Positions 24,292-33,616 are shown, counted from the stretch's first letter. The stretch: DNA of 64,000 nucleotides from an uncultured Oceanisphaera sp. (GCF_947495715.1 NZ_CANLZU010000003.1:148501-212500), one strand, 5' to 3'. The notes: a model not told the origin generated them from the sequence alone. Numbers and translations are program-made.

Positions 24292-25410
24292 CTACAGGGC
24301 GATATCCACCCATACCAGCCGGTGATCCGAGCTGTCCTTGCGCTCCGGCCAACCCCGCCGGTTCCAGAACAGTTCGCCGTCCGTTTCGCCAGGGGCTTGC
24401 CAGTAAACGCCACTGGCCAGTGCCTGCAGGCTGCGCCCCGGCAACACATAATCGAGCCGCAACCCCTGACTGTGGGTCCAGAAACGCGGCGATCCCCGCC
24501 GCGATGACATGCCTCGCAGCGCAAAGCCGCCGCGTGAGGCGGGTCGCAGCCGGCCAAGGGCCACACTGCGATTAAGCGCCGTGTCGGCCAGCAAGGCCTG
24601 AATGCCCGCACGAAAACCATCGCCATCCTGCGGATCCGCATTCAGATCCCCGAGGATCACGAAGTCCGACCCGGGATCCAGCCCGCCCCGGTTACCCGCG
24701 TCATCCACCAGATAGTCACCACGTCCGGGGCTCACATAGTCATGCCACAGGCGCAGCTCGTCGTGATTGCGGCAGCTGTTTCGTCGCTCCGGGCCTTCGT
24801 CGATGGGCGGCGCCGGATGGCAGGCCAGCAGATGCAGCACCCGGCCATTGGGCAGGCGCACCGGCAGGTCGAGATGATTCTTGGACGACAGCGGCAACAC
24901 CGCCAACGCCTCGGCGCCGTAATAGCTGCCGGACTCGGTCATCGGCAGGCGGGCACCGGGCATGTTCCGCCATAAAAAACTTTGAAAACTGCGCATTCGA
25001 TCGAATAACAACGGAAAACGCGACAACACCGCAAAGCCGTACTGACCGTGAAAGGCGCCAAAGCCCAGGCCGTCACCGGGCAGCGTCGGGATGCCCGCGC
25101 CATGTAACGCCACCGGGGCCAGCAAACCGGTATTGGTGGGCACCAGATAGCGATAGGGGTACTCGATGCCCCGCTCGCCGACGGCCAGGTAGTCGGCACA
25201 AAACCGCCGCAGGTGATGGTCGTCACGGCTTTCGCCGTCGTGATCAAACTCGTTCAGCAGCAACACATCGGGCCGGATATGCTGCACAATACGGGCGATA
25301 TTCCGCGGCTGGCGGTGGCCCGCCGCCAGATCGGCCGCCAATTGTCCCGGCCGGGCGCGATCCAGCGCCACATTAAAGGTGGCAACTCTCACTTTTGAAA
25401 ACGACATCAT
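24292..25410 (-). CDS. Endonuclease/exonuclease/phosphatase-family protein
   Basis: 372 residues of the EEP fold. Metal and catalytic motifs are RVATFNVALDR, VLLLNEFD, LLACHPAPP, FVILGDLNADP and DSSDHRLVWVDI. No signal peptide is evident. The substrate may be nucleic acid, a phospholipid or an inositol phosphate; sequence alone does not decide. Single gene, convergent with nothing obvious. Confidence 0.82.
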   Translation of the reverse strand: MMSFSKVRVATFNVALDRARPGQLAADLAAGHRQPRNIARIVQHIRPDVLLLNEFDHDGESRDDHHLRRFCADYLAVGERGIEYPYRYLVPTNTGLLAPVALHGAGIPTLPGDGLGFGAFHGQYGFAVLSRFPLLFDRMRSFQSFLWRNMPGARLPMTESGSYYGAEALAVLPLSSKNHLDLPVRLPNGRVLHLLACHPAPPIDEGPERRNSCRNHDELRLWHDYVSPGRGDYLVDDAGNRGGLDPGSDFVILGDLNADPQDGDGFRAGIQALLADTALNRSVALGRLRPASRGGFALRGMSSRRGSPRFWTHSQGLRLDYVLPGRSLQALASGVYWQAPGETDGELFWNRRGWPERKDSSDHRLVWVDIAL

Positions 25411-25483
25411 GTAGCTGGCTTGCCTTTATTGTTCAAACTGTCATCATTCTTGTATTAATCGCTGTTTTTCAAGGATGAAAACG

Positions 25484-25777
25484 ATGTTCGGCACCATAAG
25501 TCTGATTTCGCTGGCGCTATTTGGCCTGCTGTATGCGCTGCGCCGCCGCCAGGAAAGCTTTTTGATCACCATAGAGGGTGTCCACCTCAATGTGAAACGG
25601 GGACAACCACCCCAGACGCTGATCCGCCATTGCCAACAGCTGATGCAGGATGCCCGCACCCTCAAGGGTACCATTCGCGGCTTCAGGAAAGGTGACGGCG
25701 TAGTGCTCAGTTGCTCGCGCAGCATTCCCGCTTCCTACCGCCAGGACATTCACCTGTTCTGGCAGCAGCAGTCTTGA
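25484..25777 (+). CDS. DUF3634 family small membrane protein
   Basis: 97 residues with one N-terminal membrane helix (ISLISLALFGLLYAL) and a small basic domain (FLITIEGVHLNVKRGQPPQT, GTIRGFRKGDGVVLSCS). ATG 25484 is preferred because AAGGA overlaps the alternative ATG at 25475. Proteins of this plan are found in marine gammaproteobacteria; function unknown. Confidence 0.75.
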   Translation: MFGTISLISLALFGLLYALRRRQESFLITIEGVHLNVKRGQPPQTLIRHCQQLMQDARTLKGTIRGFRKGDGVVLSCSRSIPASYRQDIHLFWQQQS

Positions 25778-25908
25778 ACAGCCAATCATATCGAGCTGCC
25801 ATAATGATCAATCACAGCCCGAAATCGGCCTCAAATTTGCCCCGGCACTCTTGACCTGAACCCGATTTCCCGCTTTGCTGGTGATATTACTCTTGATGAG
25901 GTTTAACG

Positions 25909-26571
25909 ATGAAATTATATCCCCTGTTACTCTGTGGTCTGCTGGCCGCCTGTTCGAGTCAGCCTGAGGTCGAACAGGCCGAGAAGCCGACCCCCGCCAC
26001 CAGCAGCCAGTCTCCCCAGGAAATTACTCCCAAGGGAGAATTTGCCCAGATTGATGTCAGCCGCTCCCAGCAGGCGATGGACGCCATTACCAGCGGTAAT
26101 GCCGATACCATCAACGAGATACTGAAAACGCCCAACGAATACGCGCCACCGGTGCTGTATCTGATGTCGGCCATCATGTTCGACAACGACTATCAGGATC
26201 AGGCCACCTTCTGGTATTACGCCGCCCAGCTGCGGGCGCGCAGCGACGCCAACAAATCCGGCGACGACACCGCCCACACCGCCGTTAATCAGCTTAATCA
26301 ACGCTTTGGTGTTCGTATTGCCCCTTATTCCATGAGCAACCCCCAACGACTGCAAGGCATCGTCAGCCAGGTGCTGGAATGGGACAGCGAACAGAGCCGC
26401 AGCTACGATCCGCGCTGGATTGCCCTGCAGGGTAAAGACGTGGTCACCGAGACCAAAGTCGACTTCGCCCCTCGTGAAAGATGGCAGGAAATCGACGCCC
26501 TGACCCGCGGCCAGTTCCGCCAGGGACTGGAACAGGCGCTGACCAAGTTACGCGAAGCCCCGGCCCAGTAA
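25909..26571 (+). CDS. Predicted lipoprotein of unknown function
   Basis: 220 residues. Signal peptide with lipobox LLAAC (Cys15) followed by a Pro/Ser/Glu-rich linker and an alpha-helical domain (APPVLYLMSAIMFDNDYQDQ, ATFWYYAAQLRARSD) resembling a helical-repeat (TPR/Sel1-like) protein. No Asp at position +2, so outer-membrane sorting is expected. GAGG precedes ATG 25909. No family assigned. Confidence 0.75.
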   Translation: MKLYPLLLCGLLAACSSQPEVEQAEKPTPATSSQSPQEITPKGEFAQIDVSRSQQAMDAITSGNADTINEILKTPNEYAPPVLYLMSAIMFDNDYQDQATFWYYAAQLRARSDANKSGDDTAHTAVNQLNQRFGVRIAPYSMSNPQRLQGIVSQVLEWDSEQSRSYDPRWIALQGKDVVTETKVDFAPRERWQEIDALTRGQFRQGLEQALTKLREAPAQ

Positions 26572-26752
26572 CACCGCCTCTTTACCGCTTTCACTCACAT
26601 CCCGGTCTTTACCGGGATGTTTTATTTTGTGACCCTGATAATCTATCGCTCATTGCGAAAGGCGGCGTCACCATCGACCCTCGTCGATTTACACTCCGCC
26701 TTGCACCGCGAACTCGTTGAATTACCTACCAGGATCACAGGAGATCACCTTA

Positions 26753-27433
26753 ATGAACGCGTCGTCCCATCATCCGGTTCACGTCTGGGACTGGTCCATC
26801 CGCCTTTTTCACTGGAGTCTGCCGCTACTGCTGTTTTTGCTGTGGCGCTCGGCCGGCGAGGATATGGATCAGCACATGCTGTTCGCCCAGCTGCTGCTGG
26901 GGTTGCTGCTGTATCGCATTATCTGGGGCTTTATAGGCACCCCTTATGCCCGTTTCAGCCATTTTATCTACCATCCGGGCCGGATCATCGGCTACCTGCG
27001 CGCCAGCCTCACGCCGCACAAGCCGGTGTATCTCAGCCATAATCCGCTCGGCGGCATCATGGTACTGGTGATGCTGGCTACCCTGCTGTTTCAGGCCGGT
27101 ACCGGCCTGTTCGCCACCGACGACATCTTTTATGAAGGGCCCCTGTATCGCTACGTATCGGGCGCCACCGTCAGCTGGATGACCGACTGGCACAAGTCCT
27201 GGTTTTATGACGGCTTGCTGCTGATTATCGGGCTGCACGTGCTGGCCATCGCCCTGTATCGACTGCGCGGAGAAAACCTGGTCAAGCCCATGCTCACCGG
27301 TCATAAAGAGGCCCCGATCAATCGCGTGGCCGATCGGCTGGAGCGCCATCCGCAGGCCTTTCCCTGGCTGCGCTGCATGCTGTCTGCCGCGCTGGCGGCC
27401 GGCACCATCTGGGCGCTGTTCAACGCCGTCTGA
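26753..27433 (+). CDS. Cytochrome b561-type membrane protein
   Basis: 226 residues, four main membrane helices plus a fifth at the C-terminus. Haem-ligand histidines are likely in VWDWSIRLFHW, ARFSHFIYHPGRIIGY and the third and fourth helices (LLLIIGLHVLAIALYRL). ATG 26753 has GGAG 9 nt upstream. It faces a cytochrome c' gene across a shared terminator. Many proteobacteria pair these two, with the b-type protein likely passing quinol electrons to periplasmic cytochrome. Confidence 0.9.
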   Translation: MNASSHHPVHVWDWSIRLFHWSLPLLLFLLWRSAGEDMDQHMLFAQLLLGLLLYRIIWGFIGTPYARFSHFIYHPGRIIGYLRASLTPHKPVYLSHNPLGGIMVLVMLATLLFQAGTGLFATDDIFYEGPLYRYVSGATVSWMTDWHKSWFYDGLLLIIGLHVLAIALYRLRGENLVKPMLTGHKEAPINRVADRLERHPQAFPWLRCMLSAALAAGTIWALFNAV

Positions 27434-27449
27434 TTTCCGCTATCGAATA

Positions 27450-27481
27450 CAAAAAAGGAGCCTTACGGCTCCTTTTTTGTA
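27450..27481. terminator. Bidirectional terminator between cytochrome b561 and cytochrome c'
   Basis: ACAAAAAAGGAGCC-TTAC-GGCTCCTTTTTTGT: inverted repeat with A-run and T-run, suitable for both convergent genes. Confidence 0.9.
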
Positions 27482-27495
27482 TTCTAACATACCGC

Positions 27496-27954
27496 TTAAT
27501 CGCGATAGTCGTCGTGGCAGGCTTTACAGCCTTTCATCACCTTGCCCACGGCAGCACGGGCCTGGGCTTCATCGAAGCCCGGCTCGCCAGACACCGCAAT
27601 CAGCTCTTGCAGCGCACTGCCAAAGGCCTTGCCCTTGGCACTGAAACCGTCCATGTCTTCCCAGGCGGCGGGCAGCATGTTGCTGTCGGCAACGCCCTCG
27701 GTGGCCGGTACATAGGTTTCACCCAGCAGCTTGCCGACATTGCCCATGTTCAGCGCCCGCTGATGCAGTGCCTCACCATCGAAGTCGATTTCGCCTTTCA
27801 CCATGGCGCCCATCACCTTGGCCTGCGCGCCCATCACCTGATAGATGGACTGACGATACTTGACCAGATCATCCGCCTTGAACAACTCAGACTGGGCGGC
27901 AACACTGGTGGCGAACACGCCCCCCATGGCCAGCAGCACGACTTTTTTCAGCAT
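27496..27954 (-). CDS. Periplasmic cytochrome c'
   Basis: 152 residues with a cleavable signal peptide (to VAAQ, about residue 20). Four-helix cytochrome c' body and a C-terminal haem site CKACH (about residues 143-147). Cytochromes c' bind NO and protect against nitrosative stress. Convergent with the cytochrome b561 gene. AGGAG-type ribosome-binding site upstream of ATG 27954. Confidence 0.92.
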   Translation of the reverse strand: MLKKVVLLAMGGVFATSVAAQSELFKADDLVKYRQSIYQVMGAQAKVMGAMVKGEIDFDGEALHQRALNMGNVGKLLGETYVPATEGVADSNMLPAAWEDMDGFSAKGKAFGSALQELIAVSGEPGFDEAQARAAVGKVMKGCKACHDDYRD

Positions 27955-28069
27955 TTTTTGCTCCTTTTTCGTTATTTTTCAGTACTCATAAACAGCTTCA
28001 CAGCAATTAGCGGTTTACGGTAAACCATCGAATCAGGCAACGCCACCAGCAAAAAGTGAAGTTGCGACG

Positions 28070-28579
28070 CTACTCCTGATTAACCCAGATGAGGCCATCG
28101 GTAGCAAAGCCCCGCTCTTGAGCCTGAGCCACAAAACGGGCCTTCAATTCCGGGCTGACTATCGGGTCGCGCGCCAGCAGCCACAGATAATCGTGGTTAT
28201 AGCCGGACACAAAGGCATGCCGGTAGTCATCATCCAGCTCAAACACCACGTAAGAGCCGTAGAAGGGACCGAAAAAAGACACCTTCAGATAAGCCTCCTG
28301 CTCATCATTCACAAAATAGGCTTTGCCTTCCGCCGCCTTCGGCTCTCCGCTTTGTGCATCGACCCCCCGGTTGATCACGCGAATACCGCCATCTTCACGT
28401 GGCTGATATTCGGCACTCACTCGCTCCAGCCCTCGCTCAAAGGAGTGATCCAGCCGGGCCACCTCATACCAGGTGCCCAGATAACGCTCGGAGTCGAAAT
28501 TGTTGACCGGCGTTACCCCGTCCGGCATGCCCATGCAGCCGGACAGCAGCCCAACCAGAAACCAGCTCAGTATTCGCAT
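28070..28579 (-). CDS. blc: Outer-membrane lipocalin Blc
   Basis: 169-residue lipoprotein with lipobox LLSGC. Lipocalin signatures are FDSERYLGTWYEVARLDHSF and YNHDYLWLLARDP. Bacterial lipocalins bind lysophospholipid or fatty acids at the outer membrane and respond to envelope stress. ATG 28579 is chosen because AAGGAG lies just upstream; the longer frame to 28639 has no signal. Single gene, divergent from a universal stress protein. Confidence 0.93.
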   Translation of the reverse strand: MRILSWFLVGLLSGCMGMPDGVTPVNNFDSERYLGTWYEVARLDHSFERGLERVSAEYQPREDGGIRVINRGVDAQSGEPKAAEGKAYFVNDEQEAYLKVSFFGPFYGSYVVFELDDDYRHAFVSGYNHDYLWLLARDPIVSPELKARFVAQAQERGFATDGLIWVNQE

Positions 28580-28655
28580 CCTTTTTCTCCTTGACGTCGT
28601 CACCGCAGATCGGCTCGAAGACGTGTTTCTGCAATTCACAAACCTCGCAACAGCC

Positions 28656-28770
28656 TAGGCAGAAAGACGCCGAAGCCCAGTGGCGTGTCGTGGGAGGTGA
28701 CTCTGTTTCCTCTCGTGTGCAGCTTTGAAATAGATCATATTTTTATTTAGATTCGTATCATTCGGCAGCT
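28656..28770 (-). repeat. Dispersed structured repeat, partial copy G (about 115 bp)
   Basis: Carries only the terminal module also seen at the end of copy E: AGCCCAGTGGCGTGTCGTGG, GGTGACTCTGTTTCCTCTCG, TAGATCATATTTTTATTTAG. Agreement with 42991-43090 is close over about 95 bp. It sits between two divergent starts, so it could carry promoter activity for the stress protein gene. Confidence 0.7.
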
Positions 28771-28862
28771 GACCACAAACTCGGCAATCATCTGCAATAC
28801 TGTCAGAAGCAACAATATTCCCGTAAGAAAACATTATCTTCCACCGATAAGGAACTACCAGG

Positions 28863-29279
28863 ATGTACAAACAACTCATGATCCCTGTCGATCTGGCTCA
28901 TGTTGAGCGGCTCGAAAAAGCCCTGCAAACCGGCGCTGACCTGGCCAAACTTTATAACATACCGGTCTGTTATATCGGGGTGTCGGCCAGCGCCCCTAGT
29001 GCCGTGGCGCATAACCCCGCCGAATTCAACGCCAAAATGCAGAAGTTTGCCAAGGATCAGGCAGAGAAGTACGGCCTGAAAAACGTCAGCAGTAGCGCCT
29101 GTATCAGCCCTGACCCGGCAGTAGATCTGAACAAGACCCTGCTGCAGGCGGCTAAAGATAATGGCGCCGATTTGGTGGTGATGGCCTCCCATGTACCCGG
29201 CCTTCTCGAGCACCTTTTCGCCTCCAATGCCGGCTATTTTGCTTCCCATTCCGATGCCTCCGTACTGGTGGTACGCTAG
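28863..29279 (+). CDS. Universal stress protein (UspA family)
   Basis: 138 residues, one Usp domain: MYKQLMIPVDLAHVERLEKA at the N-terminus, ADLVVMASHVPGLLEHLFAS and SNAGYFASHSDASVLVVR at the C-terminus. The nucleotide-binding G-2x-G-9x-G(S/T) pattern is only partly kept, so ATP binding is uncertain. Transcribed alone, downstream of repeat fragment G. Confidence 0.9.
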   Translation: MYKQLMIPVDLAHVERLEKALQTGADLAKLYNIPVCYIGVSASAPSAVAHNPAEFNAKMQKFAKDQAEKYGLKNVSSSACISPDPAVDLNKTLLQAAKDNGADLVVMASHVPGLLEHLFASNAGYFASHSDASVLVVR

Positions 29280-29365
29280 AGGGCACCCCATCACTATATA
29301 GAATTTCGCCACCCCAACAGCATCTGGTCACCTGATGACCCATGATTTTCTTCCTGACTGGTATA

Positions 29366-29938
29366 TTACGGCTTGGTGCACTGCGCCAGTAGCTTGACGA
29401 AAAAGTCGCTGCCCTTGCGGCGGGCAAACTGGATATTGCGCTCGGGAATGGACTCGGGATCGTCATAGCTGGCCAGCGCCTGCTCCATGCTGGCTTCGCG
29501 GATCAGGTGCAGAGTGGGATAAGGCGAGCGGTTGGTGTAGTTGGCCGCATCATCCTGGGGTTCGCCGGCGAAGCAATAGTCGGGATGAAAACTGGCCAGC
29601 TGGTATTTTCCCTCGAAGTCCTGCTCGAACAGCGCGTCGTTGGCCATGTCGACCAGATCCAGGTAGGCGTAAAAACCCTCGAAACCACGCGGCAGGATCA
29701 CCAGGGTGGTTTCCACCTCCGGCTGCTCGTCCAGCAACACGCATTCGGCCAGCAGCGCCTGCAGCACCGCCTTGGGTTTGTGCTCTTCCACCGCCACATA
29801 ACGAATGCTGGCTCGCTCCACTTCCCGCCGGGCAAAGGGGCAGAGGTTGTACTTCATGATCACCTGTTTCACCCAGTTGGCGGTGTGCTCTATGTACTGC
29901 GCCTGTTCTGATTGCGTGTGTTCTGACTGTTCTGACAT
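29366..29938 (-). CDS. DUF1415 family protein
   Basis: 190 residues, family length. The motif VIMKYNLCPFARREVERASI near residue 26, then TLVILPRGFEGFYAYLD, YQLASFHPDYCFAGE and TNRSPYPTLHLIREASM. Function unknown; widespread in proteobacteria. Repeat copy D begins about 60 bp upstream and could influence its promoter. Confidence 0.88.
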   Translation of the reverse strand: MSEQSEHTQSEQAQYIEHTANWVKQVIMKYNLCPFARREVERASIRYVAVEEHKPKAVLQALLAECVLLDEQPEVETTLVILPRGFEGFYAYLDLVDMANDALFEQDFEGKYQLASFHPDYCFAGEPQDDAANYTNRSPYPTLHLIREASMEQALASYDDPESIPERNIQFARRKGSDFFVKLLAQCTKP

Positions 29939-30000
29939 GACTCATTTCTCTTTCTGTTTCGACTCATCCGGCCGGAAAATTCATCCGCCCGCGACCATAA

Positions 30001-30366
30001 TTATACCCATCACATTAAACATTCGATCTTTTTGACTGCGATATCAATCTCGGACAAAGGGCCCGCTTCACCGACTCGCTCAAGCACCTCCCTGTGACGC
30101 TCAGCACATGACATCCCTGTCATGTGATGGTCGGCGAAGCAGATCCCTTCGTCCTCCTTGAAGCTCCGGCGTGGCCTGCAGGCGCCGTCTACAGGCAACT
30201 CGATGCTCGAGAAGAGGCAACAGAGATCGGCTACCTCGACCGTAAAATGCCAGGGACGGCATTTCCGAGCCCCCATGGATGGGTTCATGGCGTGTCGAGG
30301 GAGGCGGCTGTGTTGCCTCTGATCTGAGGCCTTAATATGACCAGATCATTACTGGGATTGGTATAA
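30001..30366 (-). repeat. Dispersed structured repeat, copy D (366 bp) with the clearest inverted ends
   Basis: Starts TTATACCCATCACATT and ends with the inverse of TTATACCAATCCCAGTAAT, an imperfect terminal inverted repeat. It is closely related to copy B in the middle (GAAGAGGCAACAGAGATCG, AAATGCCAGGGACGGCATTT) but lacks the roughly 80-bp GGCAGCTTGCTGCC module. The covarying hairpin is CACATGA-CATCCCTG-TCATGTG (30105-30126), a different stem from copy B. Lies between genes transcribed in the same direction. Confidence 0.83.
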
Positions 30367-30388
30367 GCCATCTTCGGATCGGGGAGTA

Positions 30389-30820
30389 TTACTGATAAAT
30401 CCGGCCATTATGCTTCAGCCAGCCGCCCGGGTGACGGCCTTTGGGGTCGTGATGGGTCCAGTGCACCACGCCGCCCTTTTTATTCCATTCATACTCGCCG
30501 TAAAACGCCACCGTATCGCCCACTTGCAGGCCGTCGATGCGTGGTGCCAGATCGATGTTATGGGCGATCAGCAGCGTCTGGCCGCTCGGCAATGTCAGCA
30601 GAAAACGCTGATGGCGGGAGCCCTTGTTGTCATCCGCCAGCAGGCGAGACACCCGGCCGCTGCCCTCCACCTGCACATCGCTCTGCCGGTTCTGATAGGC
30701 CAGCGCCAGCGGATCGGAGGCGGCCTGCTCCGTCGACAAAAAAGAAAAAAACGGCGGACTCTGAGTCAAGGCGCCGGCCAGACCGAGGCCAAGCAGCAGG
30801 ATAAGCAGGAGTTTTTTCAT
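30389..30820 (-). CDS. DUF3465 periplasmic or membrane-anchored protein
   Basis: 143 residues: hydrophobic N-terminus (MKKLLLILLLGLGLAGALT) and a small OB-like domain (GRVSRLLADDNKGSRHQRFL, LIAHNIDLAPRIDGLQVGD, FYGEYEWNKKGGVVHWTHHD, HPGGWLKHNGRIYQ), typical of DUF3465. ATG 30820 is chosen for its GAGGTGG upstream; GTG 30832 lies in that site. It starts 30 bp after the DUF3047 gene, so the two are probably co-transcribed. Confidence 0.85.
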   Translation of the reverse strand: MKKLLLILLLGLGLAGALTQSPPFFSFLSTEQAASDPLALAYQNRQSDVQVEGSGRVSRLLADDNKGSRHQRFLLTLPSGQTLLIAHNIDLAPRIDGLQVGDTVAFYGEYEWNKKGGVVHWTHHDPKGRHPGGWLKHNGRIYQ

Positions 30821-30850
30821 TGGTATTGCCACCTCGTCATGGGGGTCATG

Positions 30851-31492
30851 TTATTCGCGGGTAAACACCAGATCCGCATAATAGCCGATGGCGCTGCCCT
30901 TGCCGTTATCGGCGTCGGTCATGATGGCCACCGCCTCGAGATAACGAAAGTCCTTGCCGAACAGCCGCCGCAGATCCGCCTTGAGATTACGCTTTTCACT
31001 TACCCAGCCGCCGCCGTCCTGCCGATTACGCAGCGCCAGCATCATCGCCTTGTCGCCGGCGAAGGGATTGGCCCAGCGCTGCCCCACTCCGGCCTGTTGC
31101 GCCCAGACGTAACTGATGGCCTTGCTGCTCAGCCGGGTCCAGCCGTCGCGCACCACCACATAAACCCGCACCGCAAAGTCGTCTCCTCGTTTGATGCGCT
31201 CGTCGGTCACCGCCGGAAACCGCTCCACCCGCCAGCGCCAGCTAAGCCAGGGCGTGGCATCCAGATCGATACGTTGTTCGTAGAAAAGGCCGGACGCCGC
31301 CCCTCGGCTGCTGGCCCGCACCACCGGTTGCTGCAATTGCGGGTCGAACACCAGTCGGTACTCGGTCTCTCCGGCAAAGCTTTTGGGCTCCCAGCCGAGC
31401 ATGTCGGCGGGGGTAAAGGTGAGCGCCCTGGCCGGCCCGGCGGCCAGCCAGACACCCAGTAACACAATCGCGAGCAGACGAGATGACATCAT
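30851..31492 (-). CDS. DUF3047 secreted protein
   Basis: 213 residues with a signal peptide (MMSSRLLAIVLLGVWLAAGPARA). Conserved DUF3047 features include WLSWRWRVERFP, KRGDDFAVRVYVVV and YYADLVFTRE. Predicted periplasmic beta-rich protein of unknown function. First gene of a two-gene unit with the DUF3465 gene. Confidence 0.87.
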   Translation of the reverse strand: MMSSRLLAIVLLGVWLAAGPARALTFTPADMLGWEPKSFAGETEYRLVFDPQLQQPVVRASSRGAASGLFYEQRIDLDATPWLSWRWRVERFPAVTDERIKRGDDFAVRVYVVVRDGWTRLSSKAISYVWAQQAGVGQRWANPFAGDKAMMLALRNRQDGGGWVSEKRNLKADLRRLFGKDFRYLEAVAIMTDADNGKGSAIGYYADLVFTRE

Positions 31493-31535
31493 GGTTCCCG
31501 GTGGTGGTATCTTCAGCCAGTATAGATGCAGCAGG

Positions 31536-31820
31536 CTAGCCCCATCGTCCCCACCACAGGGCGGCCGGCAACACCAGATTGGCCAGCACCGTCAGCCAGA
31601 ACATCAGCCGGAACGACGGCTTGCGCGACTTATGCCGAAGCAGATGCCGGGCCAGCCAACCGCCAGGCCAGCCCCCCAGCAACGCAAGCAGATGCAGGGT
31701 GCGTTCGCGCACCCGCCACTGGCCGTGAATCGCGGCTCGTTTGTCCCACCAGTACACACCAAAGGTGATCAGGCTGAGCACCAGATACCAGAGCGCCAGC
31801 CCGGCATAGATTCGAATCAT
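31536..31820 (-). CDS. DUF1294 small membrane protein
   Basis: 94 residues with three hydrophobic segments and the family motif DKRAAIHGQWRVRERTLHLL, ALLGGWPGGWLARHLLRHKS. ATG 31820 overlaps the upstream ABC transporter stop by 4 nt, so the two are translationally coupled. DUF1294 is sometimes fused to a cold-shock domain; none is present here. Confidence 0.87.
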   Translation of the reverse strand: MIRIYAGLALWYLVLSLITFGVYWWDKRAAIHGQWRVRERTLHLLALLGGWPGGWLARHLLRHKSRKPSFRLMFWLTVLANLVLPAALWWGRWG

Positions 31821-33616
31821 GTTTTTTGCTCTTGCTCCCGTTGTTGTTGCTGCAACTGCCACAGCCGGGCATAACGGCCCTGGGTGGCCAGCAGTTGCTG
31901 GTGGCTGCCCTGCTCGACGATACGGCCCTGATCCATCACCAGAATATGGTCCGCATCCACTATGGTCGACAGCCGGTGAGCGATCACCAGGCTGGTCTGA
32001 CCGCGAGACACCTCGCGAATGGCCTGCAGTATGCTTTGCTCCGAACGGCTGTCGAGGGACGAGGTAGCCTCGTCAAACACCAGTATCGGCGGCCGCTTGA
32101 GAATGGTACGGGCGATGGCCACCCGCTGCTTTTCGCCGCCGCTGAGCTTGAGCCCGCGCTCCCCCACCAGGGTATGATGGCCATCCGGCAGCCGGGCAAT
32201 AAAGTCCTCCAGATGTGCCATCCGAATGGCCTGCTGCACCTCTTCTTCACTGGCGTCGATGCGGCCATAACGAATGTTGTCGTAGATGGAGGCGTTAAAC
32301 AGCACCGTATCCTGCGGCACTATGCCGATGGCCCGGCGTAACGAGCTCTGGCTAACCTGGCGAATGTCCTGACCGTCGATCAGAATAGTCCCGCCGGTCA
32401 CGTCGTAAAAACGGAACAGCAGCTTGACCAGGGTCGACTTGCCGCCGCCACTGGCGCCCACCACCGCCACTTTTTGCCGGGGCCGCACATGGAAGCTGAC
32501 CCGCTCCAGAATGGGCCGGTCCGGCCCATAACCGAAGCTCACCTCGCGAAATTCAATCTCGCCCCGGCTGATCACCAGTTCGGATGCAGCGGGGGCGTCA
32601 TTGATGGCCGGTGCCCGGCGCAACAGCGTGAACATGCGCTCGACATTGGCCATGGAGCCTTTCATTTCCCGGTACACGAAACCGAGAAAATTCAGCGGCA
32701 AGAACAACTGCATCATGAAGGCGTTAATCAGCACGAAGTCACCCAGGGTCATGGTGCCGGCCACCACGTTGCGCCCGGCCAGTACCATCATCACCGTCAT
32801 CGCCAGGGCAATGATCAGCGCCTGGCCGCCGTTCAATGCAAACAGCGTCAACCGATTCTTGCGCCGGGCCTGTTCCCAGTCGGCCAGATCGGTGTCGTAC
32901 CGGTCGGCCTCGTATTGCTCGTTGGTGAAGTATTTTACCGTTTCGAAATTGAGCAGGCTGTCTACCGCCCGGGAATTGCTCTGGGAGTCGGCCTGATTGG
33001 CGGCCCGCACATAGCCGGTGCGCCAGTCGGTGGCCACCACCGACCAGGCCACATACAGCACCACCGCCACCAGAGTGGTGAGCGCAAACCACACCGAATA
33101 GTTGGCCAGTAGCACCCCCACCACCAGGGCGATTTCGAACAGGGTCGGCACTATGTTGAACACCATGAAACGCAGCAGAAAACTGACTCCCGACACGCCC
33201 CGCTCTATGTCTCGCGACAGGCCGCCGGTACTGCGGTTGAGATGAAAGCCCAGCTCCAGCCGATGCAGATGGTTGAATACCGACAACCCGATGCGGCGCA
33301 TGGCCCGCTCGGTTACCCGGCCAAACAGCGCATCGCGAATTTCGCCGAACAGCACGTTGGCAAAACGCACGACGCCATAGGCCAGCAGCAGCCCCAACGG
33401 CAACGCCAGTACCCTGTTCTCGCCGGTGTCCATGGCATCGACGATATGCTTGAGAATGAAGGGCAGGCCCACGCTGGCCACCTTGGCCGCCACCAGACAC
33501 CCCAGTGCCAGCACGATACGGCCGCGATATTCAAGCAGATACGGCAGCAGGGTGCGCAGCGTCTGCCAGTTGAAGGAGGCGTTTTCCACCTCGGGATGAT
33601 AAGAGCCGCGTCGCAT
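31817..33616 (-). CDS. Atm1/ABCB7-type ABC exporter (fused TMD-NBD)
   Basis: 599 residues, six membrane helices then a nucleotide-binding domain. Walker A VGASGGGKSTLVK, Q-loop GIVPQDTVLFNASIYDNIRY, signature LSGGEKQR, Walker B ILVFDEATSSLD and switch IAHRLST are all intact. The transmembrane part has the Atm1-like ERGVSGVSFLLRFMVFNIVP. Homologues export glutathione-linked sulfur or metal conjugates. A homodimer is expected. It is coupled to a small DUF1294 membrane protein. Confidence 0.9.
   Translation of the reverse strand: MRRGSYHPEVENASFNWQTLRTLLPYLLEYRGRIVLALGCLVAAKVASVGLPFILKHIVDAMDTGENRVLALPLGLLLAYGVVRFANVLFGEIRDALFGRVTERAMRRIGLSVFNHLHRLELGFHLNRSTGGLSRDIERGVSGVSFLLRFMVFNIVPTLFEIALVVGVLLANYSVWFALTTLVAVVLYVAWSVVATDWRTGYVRAANQADSQSNSRAVDSLLNFETVKYFTNEQYEADRYDTDLADWEQARRKNRLTLFALNGGQALIIALAMTVMMVLAGRNVVAGTMTLGDFVLINAFMMQLFLPLNFLGFVYREMKGSMANVERMFTLLRRAPAINDAPAASELVISRGEIEFREVSFGYGPDRPILERVSFHVRPRQKVAVVGASGGGKSTLVKLLFRFYDVTGGTILIDGQDIRQVSQSSLRRAIGIVPQDTVLFNASIYDNIRYGRIDASEEEVQQAIRMAHLEDFIARLPDGHHTLVGERGLKLSGGEKQRVAIARTILKRPPILVFDEATSSLDSRSEQSILQAIREVSRGQTSLVIAHRLSTIVDADHILVMDQGRIVEQGSHQQLLATQGRYARLWQLQQQQREQEQKT

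Noticed and set aside
24229..24507. 92-residue plus-strand frame
   Set aside because: Most of it is antisense to the EEP nuclease gene and it has no ribosome-binding site.
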